The notes under the pieces were generated by a model. That model was not told where the DNA came from and did not search any database. It worked only from the letters and a program-made list of their open reading frames with translations. 64,000 bases of DNA from NCBI GenBank assembly GCA_048498515.1, contig JBEHXV010000009.1, positions 1-64,000 of the forward strand. Direction: 5' to 3'. The DNA is from UBA4416 sp048498515. Its GTDB lineage: Bacteria; Bacteroidota; Bacteroidia; B-17B0; Aurantibacillaceae. This document shows positions 8,647 to 17,747 of this stretch, one piece after another. Made by a program: the position numbers and the translations under genes. Numbering within the stretch: the stretch's first letter is position 1; every line of letters begins with the position of its first letter.

Positions 8647-10059
8647 TTATGAATATTTTTTGTTTAGCACGGGCATTAAATGTTGTAATATTTCATATTC
8701 CCCATTATTACGTGCGACGAACAAAGTAAATAAATCTTTTCGTTCTTCCGAAGTAATTTTTGAATTTTCCTCAATTTCTGACGCAAATAATTTGAATAAA
8801 TTGTATATAAACGCATAATTACTTGATTTCTTTGCGGTTACATTTCGTTGAAGCCTTGTCAGGATCACTTTTGCCTCCTCAAAATTACCGGCTTCTATAT
8901 AAAAGAACACCAGGGTAAGCTTCAGTTCCAGGTTAATGTGCAAATAATCTTTAAAGCTCAACAAATCGATGGTTTGGTTCAATACCTCAATGGCGTCGCT
9001 GATGTTACGGGAATAATAAAGCCCCATCATTGCATAAATGCCTAAAAGTACTTTTGTGTGCACATCCTCATCGCTATAGCGCAACGATTCCAGGTCGTGT
9101 TGGCTGAGCTGTTTTACTTTACCGGTACCAACCAGGAACGTGATTTTTGAAATAAGGAACCTGGAGGTATTGCACATACCTGTATACAGGAACAGGTTGT
9201 TCATATGCGCATCGGTTCTCTCAAAATAATCCGACGCGTGTTTTAACTGCCCCGTTCTTTGATAATACTCGAAATAAAGAAAATCAAGGATAAGGCCCCA
9301 CTTTTTGTATGGAGACGAGAGTGGCAGTTCTTCTATAATTTTCTGGGTCTTCTCCAATAATTCCACCTCATTAAGCTCATTTTTCAAATCGGTCTTGCAA
9401 AAAATAAGCAATTGCAGCTCAATGGTGTTTTTAATGATCCTGATCTGCCTCGATGGGTTCAAGGCCGCATTGTTTACCATTTCCTTTCTCAGGAACAGCA
9501 GCTTTTCTAAAAGCTCCTCGGATCTCGAAAAATTGTACTGGGCCAGGATGCGGTTGAATTCGCCAAGGATCTCTTCTGATTTTTCGAGGCAAAAACTTAA
9601 CGCTACCTGCTTGTTGTAAAGTTGTGAGTAGTAAAAATGTTTTTCGGAATAAATGTGTATTTTTTTCAGGGCGCCATACACCTGTAACAGTTCATGGTGC
9701 ATGTCGTAAAATACAAGGTCCTTTTCAAGCTTATGCAAAAATGTATCGGCCAAAATGCGTGGCTTGTCATAACACATTTCCGGAATGAGGATCATTTGCT
9801 TTAAGATATCCTGCTGGCTGATGGTAACATCGCCCACGAGGTGATGCTTTACTTTTTCGTGCAGGCGCGATTTAAGTACATAAAACGAATTGGAATTCAT
9901 TTTAAGTTTCTTGATAATTTTTTCGTCTGTTAACGTATTGTCCCTATATGATTTAAAGAGAAACAAAAAATTATCGCCCTGGTTTCTCAGTAAATCGGTT
10001 TCTAATGACTTACAGGTAACCTCGTCTAAATTTGTAATTATTTTTTTTAACTCTGTCAT
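8647..10059 (-). CDS. Helical (TPR-like) protein of unknown function, co-transcribed with response regulator
   Basis: A 470-residue, all-helical, Leu/Lys/Glu-rich cytoplasmic protein without signal peptide or membrane segments. Residues 1-75 include KKLKMNSNSFYVLKSRLHEK, which could form a helix-turn-helix. The remaining 390 residues look like degenerate helical-hairpin repeats (for example YFEYYQRTGQLKHASDYFER and FFYIEAGNFEEAKVILTRL), as in tetratricopeptide proteins. I do not recognise a named family. The operon with a lone receiver domain suggests that it is a regulatory partner or scaffold. Its promoter region is shared with the divergent histidine kinase. Confidence 0.75.
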   Translation of the reverse strand: MTELKKIITNLDEVTCKSLETDLLRNQGDNFLFLFKSYRDNTLTDEKIIKKLKMNSNSFYVLKSRLHEKVKHHLVGDVTISQQDILKQMILIPEMCYDKPRILADTFLHKLEKDLVFYDMHHELLQVYGALKKIHIYSEKHFYYSQLYNKQVALSFCLEKSEEILGEFNRILAQYNFSRSEELLEKLLFLRKEMVNNAALNPSRQIRIIKNTIELQLLIFCKTDLKNELNEVELLEKTQKIIEELPLSSPYKKWGLILDFLYFEYYQRTGQLKHASDYFERTDAHMNNLFLYTGMCNTSRFLISKITFLVGTGKVKQLSQHDLESLRYSDEDVHTKVLLGIYAMMGLYYSRNISDAIEVLNQTIDLLSFKDYLHINLELKLTLVFFYIEAGNFEEAKVILTRLQRNVTAKKSSNYAFIYNLFKLFASEIEENSKITSEERKDLFTLFVARNNGEYEILQHLMPVLNKKYS

Positions 10060-10343
10060 TAAATTTAATTATGCTCTGATGATAAAACAGCTTGATTTTT
10101 AATTTACCGGGAACTCATTTAAGTTAGGAAATATAGTAACTTATACGCCTTCAAAAAAATATTTATTCACTTTTCATATGAGAAAAAAACTTTCTCCAAC
10201 ACCAATCTCTACCAGCAATCTATACAAAAACTGAAAAAATCTTACATATGTAATATTTGTTTAATTTAGTATGTTTTTTAAAGCCATTTTGTAACAGATA
10301 ATTGCTTAATTTTATTAGCAGCACCAAAAAACTCTTTAAACAT
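10060..10343. other. Divergent regulatory region between 470-aa protein and histidine kinase
   Basis: About 280 AT-rich bases without a gene. A TAATATTTG sequence at about 10251-10259 resembles a -7 box with one extra base. Nothing else is supported. Confidence 0.4.
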
Positions 10344-11567
10344 ATGCCACAAGCGCAGCTAAAATACATACAGGACTTTTTAATTGAGCTTGCACAGGGG
10401 AATTTTTCGTCGCGACTTGAACTTAATAACGATGAGGATGACCAGTCGCAATCCGTTAAAACAGGTATAAACATGCTGGTGGAAGAACTCAGTGCTACCA
10501 CCACCTCAAAGATTTTTTTGAACAGCATTTACGATGGCATTAACGATATACTGATTGTACTTGATAGTGAAGGGAAGATTCAGAAGACAAACAAGGTGGT
10601 AGATCATATGCTGCATTATCCCGAAACCGAATTGCTAAACAAACCCATTGATACGCTTATTCATTCGAGCGATATTGACCTTGTAAAAAATTGCATCCGC
10701 AACGCGTATAACCTTTCAGAGCTACAGGAGGTGGGTGTGAACTTTATTACCAGGGATAATGTTATTATCCCTGTTTCCTGCTCCATATCGGTATTACAGG
10801 ATAACAAGAACGAGCGATCTGGTGTATTGCTGGTGGCTAAAAACATTTCGGCACTGTTAAATACAAGGGATCAGCTGCAGGCAAAGAACGATGAGCTTAA
10901 TTTGTTTGTTTACAAGGCATCGCATGACCTTAAAAGTCCGGTAACATCCATGATGGGGCTGATAAGCCTGATTAATAAAAGCAATAATGCCGACGAGATA
11001 AAAAATTATTGCCGCATGGTTGAAAAATGTACCGAAAAACTGGATAGCGTATTGAACGAGCTGTTGGTACTGGGGCATATTACCTATGGTGAACTGGAAT
11101 TTTCGACCGTAAACATCCGTGAAATAATTGATGAGATCCTTTCAAGCATCCAGTTTGTTGACAATTTCAACCAGGTTAAAAAAACAATTACCATACACGA
11201 TAATATCTCCGAGATTGTTACGGAGAAAGGCCTGTTGAAAACCATTTTATTTAACCTGATAGATAACGGCATTAAGTATTACAACCCAAAAGCCGAACAG
11301 CCTGTTTTAAATGTGGACATTAAAGCCACAGCCGATGGCATCTCCATAATAGTGGAAGATAACGGCCAGGGAATACAAAAAGAATTTCAGCCAAACATTT
11401 TTAAGATGTTTTACCGCGCCAACTATGTTTCAAAGGGCTCGGGGCTTGGATTGTATATTGTAAAAACCAGTGTGGCCAAACTTGCCGGCACCATTTTGTT
11501 TGAAAGCGAACACCTGAAAGGCTGTCGTTTCGAAATCCGTATTCCCTGTAAAATTGTTACACGGTAA
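10344..11567 (+). CDS. PAS-domain sensor histidine kinase
   Basis: A 407-residue soluble kinase. After an N-terminal helical region comes a PAS domain (about residues 55-170, DGINDILIVLDSEGKI to VLLVAKNIS), then a HisKA dimerisation helix with His194 in KASHDLKSPVTS, then an HATPase domain with N box NLIDNGIKYY, G1 EDNGQGI and G2 GSGLGLYIVK. No transmembrane segment is present, so it senses a cytoplasmic cue. I chose the ATG at 10344; an in-frame TTG at 10302 would add 14 poorly conserved residues. It is convergent with the next gene (11-base overlap of the 3' ends) and divergent from the 470-aa/response-regulator operon, a likely partner. Confidence 0.9.
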   Translation: MPQAQLKYIQDFLIELAQGNFSSRLELNNDEDDQSQSVKTGINMLVEELSATTTSKIFLNSIYDGINDILIVLDSEGKIQKTNKVVDHMLHYPETELLNKPIDTLIHSSDIDLVKNCIRNAYNLSELQEVGVNFITRDNVIIPVSCSISVLQDNKNERSGVLLVAKNISALLNTRDQLQAKNDELNLFVYKASHDLKSPVTSMMGLISLINKSNNADEIKNYCRMVEKCTEKLDSVLNELLVLGHITYGELEFSTVNIREIIDEILSSIQFVDNFNQVKKTITIHDNISEIVTEKGLLKTILFNLIDNGIKYYNPKAEQPVLNVDIKATADGISIIVEDNGQGIQKEFQPNIFKMFYRANYVSKGSGLGLYIVKTSVAKLAGTILFESEHLKGCRFEIRIPCKIVTR

Positions 11568-14001
11568 CCGAGGCCGACATGGACTCGATCACCTCCATAT
11601 TAAAATTATCTTTTACCTGTAAATAAGCCACGCGTGCGTGCTGGCTGGCTCCGTATTTCCCTTTTTCATAATCGGCCGACAGGCCAAGGTATATTTTTGA
11701 GCGGTTCAGGTCGCGCGCCCTTTGCACTACCTGGTACATAGCTTGTTTGTATACTTTAAAGACGGTATTGTAATTGTAATCTATACCAACGATCATATAC
11801 ACATAATGCCCTACGGCTTTATAACACCAGGCAACTGCCACCGCTTTTCTGTTGGTGCGCACATCAAACTCGGGTTTTAGCTTAAGCACTATAAACTCCC
11901 AATTGGGATGCGCCGATAATTTTTTGAGAATGGCTTTTGGATAAGGAAACATATTAAAGCCCTTGTTTCTTGCTTCAACATTAAGGTACAATGTATAGAA
12001 ATGCTCTGCCTCCTCTTCCGTTAACTCTTTTTTATACTCCACATCAAACAGGTGCTCATTTTTAAACACATCAAATTTAATGTGCCGCTTACTCCTGACA
12101 CTCACCTCATTTAGCAATTCCTCTTTGCTATGCCAGGCGGCATTTTCAATAACGTTGGAGTTTGGCATGGTAACCGGCACAAATCCTTCGTTCAATAAAA
12201 GGTCCTTTAAGTCCTGGTCGTCCTTGTCAAAATCCCTCAGCAACAAGGTATTGATATTATGCTCGTCCTTAATTTTATAAATGTTCTCCAAAAGCAACAT
12301 GACCGCTTTTTGCCATTTCGCATTTTTTTTGTCGATGTAACAGTGGCGTCCTTCCGATAACATGGAACCCATGGTAATTGTTTTGGAAGTAAGGTAATAC
12401 GGATCGTTTTTGCGTTTTTCCTCTATCTGCAATGATACCGATTCCTGCGCCAGCATATCGTCTTTTGAAATGCCCTCCGAAAAAAATGTGGCCACTACCG
12501 GTACGCCACCTTTATCGCGAATGATAAAATAATAGAATTTCCAGTTCTCTTCGGGCTTCTGGTTGTTACTAAACACATCCTCCAGTGTCAGCAAGCCATC
12601 CAGGTCAAAGGTGCCGTTGTTGCCCAGTAGCTTGTCCCACTCAGCTTTGTCGAGGTTTTTGGCGGTGGTTTCCATTTGCGCCACTAATTCGCTCAGCGGT
12701 TTCCGGGCCAGTCTTTTATCGGTTTTTTCTTTTGCCTCCACGGCCACTTTAAATGCTTTGCGTACGTCTTCCATGGTTCTTCCCTCCTCTTCCAGCGCTT
12801 TTGGGTAATGGTAGCTCAGTGCGTTCACAAAATCCCTGATCTCTTCCTTATTAACCTGCCGGCTCATGGAGAAACGGATGCCTGTATTTTTTACCGATAC
12901 AGCAGGGAACAAGGCCAGGTTGACAAAAAAACCATCGTTGAGCATACGGTTCACCATGTTGTAACCAACCTTAGGCTGCCCCATGCCTATAAAGAAAATA
13001 GGCGTTGCAGGATTAGAGATCATGGTAAGCTCTGTTTTTGCCATCAGCTCATTGCAATAGTCCATGTTTTGCTTCAGCTCATTTTGTATGCTGTAAATCT
13101 CGGGCGATAAATGAATTTTTGCCGATGCAATGGCGGCACCAATAATGGGTGGGGTTATTGGATGTGAATACGTGAGCGGCCCGCCAAAAATGCGCACTCT
13201 TCGAAACATTTCTTCGGTTGGGAAAACGGCGATGCCGCCAACCACACCAAAGCCTTTGCCCATGGTGGTCATAAGCATAATACGATCGTGAATGGGCATT
13301 TGGCTGTTAATATAACCGGTTCCATTCTTTCCATGCCAGCTCATGCCATGCGCGTCGTCAATGTAAATATGCAGTTGCTCGTATTTATCCAACAGGGGCA
13401 GTAATTGATCCATTGGCGCTACATCGCCATACATGGAATAAACCCCGTCCACCATGTACCATATGTTCTTATGCTTACGGCTCAGTTGCTCCACTTGTCT
13501 TTCGAGCATTTCCATGTTACTGTGGCGAATCATTTCAATAGGCACCCCTTTTTGGCGAAGCAGCTGCGAGGCGGTTTGTATGCTCATATGCACCTGCTGG
13601 TCAAGTATAATGGCGTCGTCGTAATTAATGAGGGTTGGAATAACAGAAACGTGGCCCGAGGAGGTGGAGGAGTAGGTTATAATGGGCCTGCCATCATACA
13701 TTTGCGAGAGGTAGTGCTCCATCTCCACATTAATGCCCGAAGACAGGTAGGTTCGGGAAATACCAAACTGCGTTCCGAACTTACGTATAAAATCAATGGC
13801 CCCTTCCTTTAAACGCTCATCAAGCTCAAGTCCAAGGTAACCGCAGGTTCCAAAGTTCAGTAATTGCCTCCCGTTAATGTTCAGTTTCCGGTCAGAAACC
13901 TCAACCAAATCAGAGGTCAAATGAATAATACCCCGCTGTTTGGCATCGGTCAGCAATTCGTCAATCGTATCAAGCGAATTATTGTGGTTTATTTTAGCCA
14001 T
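11557..14001 (-). CDS. Fusion of AOS/SPT-like PLP enzyme and BioF2/FemAB-like acyltransferase
   Basis: An 814-residue two-domain protein. Residues about 25-400 are an alpha-oxoamine synthase-like fold type I PLP enzyme (KBL, BioF, serine palmitoyltransferase, CqsA group): GTCGYLGLE near 45, the DDAH motif with Asp215 and His218, and Lys249 in TMGKGFGVVGG as the PLP-binding lysine. These enzymes condense an acyl-CoA with an amino acid. After a charged linker (about 400-450), residues about 460-814 resemble GNAT-type acyltransferases of the BioF2/FemAB type, ending in HFYTLYLNVEARNKGFNMFPY and a YLGLSADYEKGKYGA stretch. The natural idea is that the second domain N- or O-acylates the ketone product of the first, but the substrates are not known. 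It stands alone. Confidence 0.8.
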   Translation of the reverse strand: MAKINHNNSLDTIDELLTDAKQRGIIHLTSDLVEVSDRKLNINGRQLLNFGTCGYLGLELDERLKEGAIDFIRKFGTQFGISRTYLSSGINVEMEHYLSQMYDGRPIITYSSTSSGHVSVIPTLINYDDAIILDQQVHMSIQTASQLLRQKGVPIEMIRHSNMEMLERQVEQLSRKHKNIWYMVDGVYSMYGDVAPMDQLLPLLDKYEQLHIYIDDAHGMSWHGKNGTGYINSQMPIHDRIMLMTTMGKGFGVVGGIAVFPTEEMFRRVRIFGGPLTYSHPITPPIIGAAIASAKIHLSPEIYSIQNELKQNMDYCNELMAKTELTMISNPATPIFFIGMGQPKVGYNMVNRMLNDGFFVNLALFPAVSVKNTGIRFSMSRQVNKEEIRDFVNALSYHYPKALEEEGRTMEDVRKAFKVAVEAKEKTDKRLARKPLSELVAQMETTAKNLDKAEWDKLLGNNGTFDLDGLLTLEDVFSNNQKPEENWKFYYFIIRDKGGVPVVATFFSEGISKDDMLAQESVSLQIEEKRKNDPYYLTSKTITMGSMLSEGRHCYIDKKNAKWQKAVMLLLENIYKIKDEHNINTLLLRDFDKDDQDLKDLLLNEGFVPVTMPNSNVIENAAWHSKEELLNEVSVRSKRHIKFDVFKNEHLFDVEYKKELTEEEAEHFYTLYLNVEARNKGFNMFPYPKAILKKLSAHPNWEFIVLKLKPEFDVRTNRKAVAVAWCYKAVGHYVYMIVGIDYNYNTVFKVYKQAMYQVVQRARDLNRSKIYLGLSADYEKGKYGASQHARVAYLQVKDNFNMEVIESMSASVTV

Positions 14002-14073
14002 ATATCTTTAAAATGTGATCGATACCGGATAATTGATGTCCTGTATTCTTTTCTATAAAAAACCATGCGAGGG

Positions 14074-14103
14074 TTGTTTTAATCTTAAAACATTTTATCT
14101 TTA
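14074..14103 (+). promoter_or_regulatory. Promoter (-33 TTG, -7 TATCTTTA) for STAS-like gene
   Basis: TTG at 14074-14076, a 19-base spacer, then TATCTTTA at 14096-14103 (7 of 8 matches to TAnnTTTG), 20 bases before the ATG at 14124. The spacing is the one expected for Bacteroidota promoters. Confidence 0.6.
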
Positions 14104-14123
14104 CAACTGAAATAGCGTGAAGT

Positions 14124-14504
14124 ATGAAACAATTAATTGTTGAGAATGACATCATCACCTTTGAAATGGAGGACGGCGTTATTATCGGAACATTTAATTC
14201 CGAATTTATTGACTTTCCGATGGTAGATGAGATCACCAAGATACGGTTGGAAATACAGAAGGGAGAAAAATACCCACTTATATCCAACATCCGTAAAGTA
14301 AAAAACTCTACCAAGGAAGCGAGGGATTTTATGGCTTCCAAAGCTGGTTGCGAAGGGGTTATTGCTGCTGCCATATTAATTGACTCAGGTGTAGCTAGTA
14401 TGATAGGCAATTTCTTTACACGCATCAGCAAGCCACTTGTTCCCACACGTTTATTTACCGACGAAAAAGAAGCTAAGAAATGGCTTGCGAAACACATTGC
14501 GTAA
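14124..14504 (+). CDS. SpoIIAA/STAS-like small cytoplasmic protein
   Basis: A 126-residue soluble protein with an alternating beta/alpha pattern: two N-terminal strands (NDIITFEMEDGVIIG), a helix, the strand YPLISNIRKVK, and a C-terminal FTDEKEAKKWLAKHI helix. This resembles small SpoIIAA-like/STAS-fold proteins common in Bacteroidota, in which the last helix is marked by 'F.de..A..WL'. No catalytic residue is evident. It has its own promoter and is followed 17 bases later by the YfiT-like gene, so the two probably form a small operon. The fold is inferred from pattern only. Confidence 0.65.
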   Translation: MKQLIVENDIITFEMEDGVIIGTFNSEFIDFPMVDEITKIRLEIQKGEKYPLISNIRKVKNSTKEARDFMASKAGCEGVIAAAILIDSGVASMIGNFFTRISKPLVPTRLFTDEKEAKKWLAKHIA

Positions 14505-14521
14505 AGTTACTACAATAATTT

Positions 14522-15049
14522 GTGTCATTGGAAACGATTGATCTAAAAATATACCCAATTGGCAAAGTAAATCAGGTTGAATTTACAAAAGACATCCTCT
14601 ACCGCTCCATTATGATGGTGGAAGCTGCGCCTTTAAGGCTAAGAAAAATACTGGAACACTTATCGGAACAAGACCTTGACCTAACGTACCGCGAAGGTGG
14701 CTGGAGCGTGAGGCAAATTGTGCACCATGTGGCCGACTCGCACATTAACATGCTTACCCGTTTTAAGCTGGCCTTAACCGAGGAGAACCCTACCATAAAG
14801 CCTTACAACCAGGATCTTTGGGCCGCCATGCCCGATTATGAAACAGCTCCGCTTGAAAGTTCTTTACTCATGTTTGAAGGTGTGCAACAACGCTTTTCGG
14901 CTTTGCTGAAAGTAATGAGTGAGGCGGACTTTCGACGAACATATGTGCACCCCGAATACAACAAAACGTTTACCCTGGCCGAAGCTACCCAGCTATATGC
15001 CTGGCATGGCATGCACCATGTGGCGCAGATTGAAGGGATCTTTAAATAA
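14522..15049 (+). CDS. DinB/YfiT-family putative metal-dependent hydrolase (thiol transferase-like)
   Basis: A 175-residue four-helix-bundle protein of the DinB/YfiT family, whose members include bacillithiol S-transferases and other metal-dependent thiol transferases. It has the family's opening (DLKIYPIGKV..., metal-binding His in VRQIVHHVADSHINM around residue 70) and the C-terminal pair in YAWHGMHHVAQI, giving the usual three-His metal site. The start is GTG at 14522, which places the family N-terminus correctly; no ATG is available nearby. It is probably co-transcribed with the STAS-like gene 17 bases upstream. The exact substrate is unknown. Confidence 0.85.
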   Translation: MSLETIDLKIYPIGKVNQVEFTKDILYRSIMMVEAAPLRLRKILEHLSEQDLDLTYREGGWSVRQIVHHVADSHINMLTRFKLALTEENPTIKPYNQDLWAAMPDYETAPLESSLLMFEGVQQRFSALLKVMSEADFRRTYVHPEYNKTFTLAEATQLYAWHGMHHVAQIEGIFK

Positions 15050-15233
15050 CAGGTACGTAAATTTCAGATTATATTTTTGTCAATCTTATTTTAAATTCTG
15101 CCTGCTGTTTACATTTTTTCACTGGGGTTTGCCCTAAAAATAGTTGCTTTATTTTGCTTCTTTCTTTAATTCTACAACGATTACTACACAATAACCCTCA
15201 CAAAATAACGTTAGATTTCCAAATATAAAACAT

Positions 15234-16861
15234 ATGAAAAAAAGAGCTTGTTTCTTTCTTTTACTTTTATCATGCATGGTATTTCCCATAAATATGATTT
15301 TTGGGCAAAATATTGAATGGGCTCAAAAAATAGCGCCTCGCAATGGTTATATTTCAAGAATAGCATCGGATGGTCAGGGAAACTCTTTTTTATGTGGCGC
15401 CTTCATCGACACCTGTGTTTTTGGCACAACCAGTATTGTTAGTTCAGGTTACGGGGATGGATTTTTAGCAAAGTATAATCCAACAGGAGCCATACAATGG
15501 GTTAATAAAATAGAAGGATCGATGAGTGAGTCGGTTGAAAATGTTTGCACCGACCGCTTTGGAAATATTTATATAATTGGAGCTTACGAATCAACAACCA
15601 ATTTCAACGGAACAAATATTCATGGCAATGGCAGCTACCTTGCCAAATATACAACATCGGGTTCTTTAATGTGGGTTCACGCTCTTGACACCCTGCATGG
15701 CGCACACGCCAGCGAAATTACTGTTAGTGACTCCGGGAGCGTATTTATTGCAGGTAATATATACTCACAAGCTAATTTTGATTGTGCTACGTTAAATAAA
15801 GGCACTTCGGAAACACAATTCATTGCGCGATATGATTCTAATGGCGTTTGTCAATGGGCAAAAACGTTTATAACCACCTATCTGATGGATATAGCAGTTG
15901 ATAAAAAAACTGTATTTATTTAACAGGTGTTGTTATGGGGCAGGGCACTTTTGGCAACCACAACATTTTAAGTCATGGCGGTCAAGATGTTTTTCTTGCA
16001 AAGTGTAATAGCAATGGTATTTGGGACTGGGCTACTTCTATTGGCTCAACTGAATATGACCAAGGCTACGGGGTTACAGTAGATAAATATAACCACATTT
16101 ACTTAACCGGTTACTTCACTCATTCCGCTGCTTTTGGAAGTATTAATCTGGTAAGTACATCGGCCAGTGCTATATTTACTGCCCGTTATAACGAATCAGG
16201 TACTTGTATCTGGGCAAAAAAAGCCGATGGCGGTGCAGGAAATCATTATGGCTTTGATATTACTTCCGATCAAAAAGGTAATACTTTTGTTACAGGTGGC
16301 ATGATTGATATTACATATTTTGATAATTATACTGTTATACCTAACGGAGAAAAAACTTTTGTGGCAAAATATGATTCATCAGGAATTTGTCAATGGGCAA
16401 TCGAGTCAACCGGAGATTCGGGAGACAGAGGATATGATATAAAAGCAGACACATTAGATAATGTTTTCCTAACCGGACAGTTTTTTTGGTCGGGCGATTA
16501 TTCCTTTGGGCCTTATTCTTTTAATATACCTTTCTCACCATCTTGCTTCAATTCTTCACAATCCTGTGCAAATACATTTATTATCAAAATAAATTCATCG
16601 ATAGTTGGCATTAGAGAACTGGGGGAACAAAATCATACTTCTATTTTTCCAAATCCGGTTACTTCAATTCTAAATATTTCGGATGCCCAAACCCATTTTC
16701 AAAATTCAACCATCGACATTAAAAACACCTTGGGACAAAATATTCTGTCTTGTCCTTTTAATCCGGAAATTGATGTATCTGCTTTACCAACCGGTGTTTA
16801 TTTTTTACAGATCAAAACGGAGGATAAGCGCTTGTTGAATACCAAGTTTATTAAGGAATAA
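15234..16861 (+). pseudogene. Frameshifted beta-propeller-repeat T9SS protein
   Basis: Two adjacent open frames (15234-15923 and from about 15930 to 16861) are pieces of one gene. The first has a signal peptide (ending FGQ) and repeats of the SBBP/beta-propeller type such as DRFGNIYIIGAYE; the second continues the same repeats and ends in a T9SS sorting domain (FPNPVTSILNIS...ALPTGVYFLQI). The break lies at the A7 tract 15903-15909. Restoring one A gives VDKKNCIYLTGVV, matching the in-family repeat VDKYNHIYLTGYF downstream. About 540 residues when repaired. As it stands the product would lack its sorting signal and stay in the periplasm. The cause may be a real mutation, A-tract slippage or a sequencing error. 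Confidence 0.85.
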
Positions 16862-16880
16862 ATTCCTGATCATACCAAAT

Positions 16881-16919
16881 AAAAAATCCCCTTCACTTTT
16901 TAGTACAGGGGATTTTTTT
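16881..16919 (+). terminator. Terminator after frameshifted T9SS gene
   Basis: AAAAAATCCCCT pairs with AGGGGATTTTTT around a 14-base loop, followed by more T residues. It could also act on the convergent small gene. Confidence 0.8.
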
Positions 16920-16934
16920 TGAGTAGAAATTATT

Positions 16935-17132
16935 TTATTTCAAAAAGGTATCAATTGAGTAAATATTTTCTACCGGAATGTGTTCTATTAAATTAGTTAA
17001 TTGACTTTCGTCCTTTGCTATAATTTCGGTTGCAGGGATAAATTTAATTCTGCCCTCGTGCTCTCCGTTTATAATGGTTCCGTATTTACGGATCCCGTTA
17101 TTTAAAATGATCATCGCTTGTATCGTATTCAT
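16935..17132 (-). CDS. Small hypothetical protein (65 aa)
   Basis: A 65-residue soluble beta-rich protein starting MNTIQAMIILNNGIRKYGTI. The pattern 'AMIILNNG..KYG.I......RIKFIP..EI' resembles small Bacteroidota proteins of unknown function; I know no assigned role. Support for it being real: a full -7 promoter box 30 bases upstream of the ATG, isolation from other genes, and a terminator-like hairpin just downstream shared with the convergent gene. Confidence 0.6.
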   Translation of the reverse strand: MNTIQAMIILNNGIRKYGTIINGEHEGRIKFIPATEIIAKDESQLTNLIEHIPVENIYSIDTFLK

Positions 17133-17162
17133 AACTCGTCGTTTTTATTAGTATTCTAAAGG

Positions 17163-17170
17163 CAAACCTA
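17163..17170 (-). promoter_or_regulatory. -7 promoter box for 65-aa protein
   Basis: TAGGTTTG on the minus strand, an exact TAnnTTTG match, 30 bases before the ATG at 17132. Confidence 0.5.
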
Positions 17171-17276
17171 ATGCCACAATATCAAAAAACTGTTAAATTG
17201 CGGTTAAGAAACGGTGAGTACTGATTATGAGCGAGTTAAAATCGGTGAAATTTGAGTATTCCTTCGAAAAAGGGGC

Positions 17277-17311
17277 AAAAAAATACCCGAAGCCTTTGGT
17301 TCCGGGTATTT
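17277..17311 (-). terminator. Terminator of thioredoxin gene
   Basis: Arms 17281-17289 (AAATACCCG) and 17303-17311 pair across a 13-base loop. Read on the minus strand the stem is followed by a run of T, 21 bases after the trx stop codon. Confidence 0.8.
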
Positions 17312-17331
17312 TATAACATTATAATGTGTTC

Positions 17332-17646
17332 TTATAAATGAGCATTCAACTTGTCAATCAGGGCTTGTTTAGGTACTACACCAACCACTTTATCAACCAC
17401 TTCACCATTTTTCAGGTAAATGATCGTAGGTATATTCCTGATCCCGAATTTCACACTGGTCTCAGGATTATTATCCACATCCAGCTTTCCTATCACTGCT
17501 TTTCCTTCATATTCATTTGATAACTCTTCTACTACCGGACCTACCATGCGGCAAGGTCCGCACCATTCTGCCCAAAAGTCTATCATCACTACTTTATCTG
17601 TTTTTGCGATCTCACTATAATTTTGATCGGTTATTTGTACTGCCAT
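17332..17646 (-). CDS. trxA: Thioredoxin
   Basis: A 104-residue single-domain thioredoxin with active site WCGPC (Cys29/Cys32), the buried Asp23 in MIDFWAEW and the cis-Pro in RNIPTIIYLKNG. It has no signal peptide, so it is the cytoplasmic disulfide reductant for ribonucleotide reductase, peroxiredoxins and similar partners. It is a monocistronic unit with its own promoter and terminator. Confidence 0.96.
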   Translation of the reverse strand: MAVQITDQNYSEIAKTDKVVMIDFWAEWCGPCRMVGPVVEELSNEYEGKAVIGKLDVDNNPETSVKFGIRNIPTIIYLKNGEVVDKVVGVVPKQALIDKLNAHL

Positions 17647-17681
17647 ATTTTTTGTTGTTTAAGGTTTATAATTCGACTGAC

Positions 17682-17711
17682 TAAATTTAGTTTGTTACAG
17701 TCAATAATCAA
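17682..17711 (-). promoter_or_regulatory. Promoter of thioredoxin gene
   Basis: On the minus strand, TTG (17709-17711), a 19-base spacer, then TAAATTTA (17682-17689), 7 of 8 to the -7 consensus, 35 bases upstream of the ATG. Confidence 0.55.
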
Positions 17712-17747
17712 ACTTTAAACCAAATAGTTTTCCATGCCTTTTTGACA

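Noticed and set aside
13994..14497. Minus-strand 167-aa open frame opposite the STAS-like gene
   Set aside because: Antisense to a gene with a good promoter and start; Ser/Phe/Ile-rich shadow translation.
15935..16861. A separate gene for a T9SS protein without signal peptide
   Set aside because: It continues the repeats of the upstream frame and joins it after one-base correction of an A-tract; T9SS cargo needs a signal peptide.
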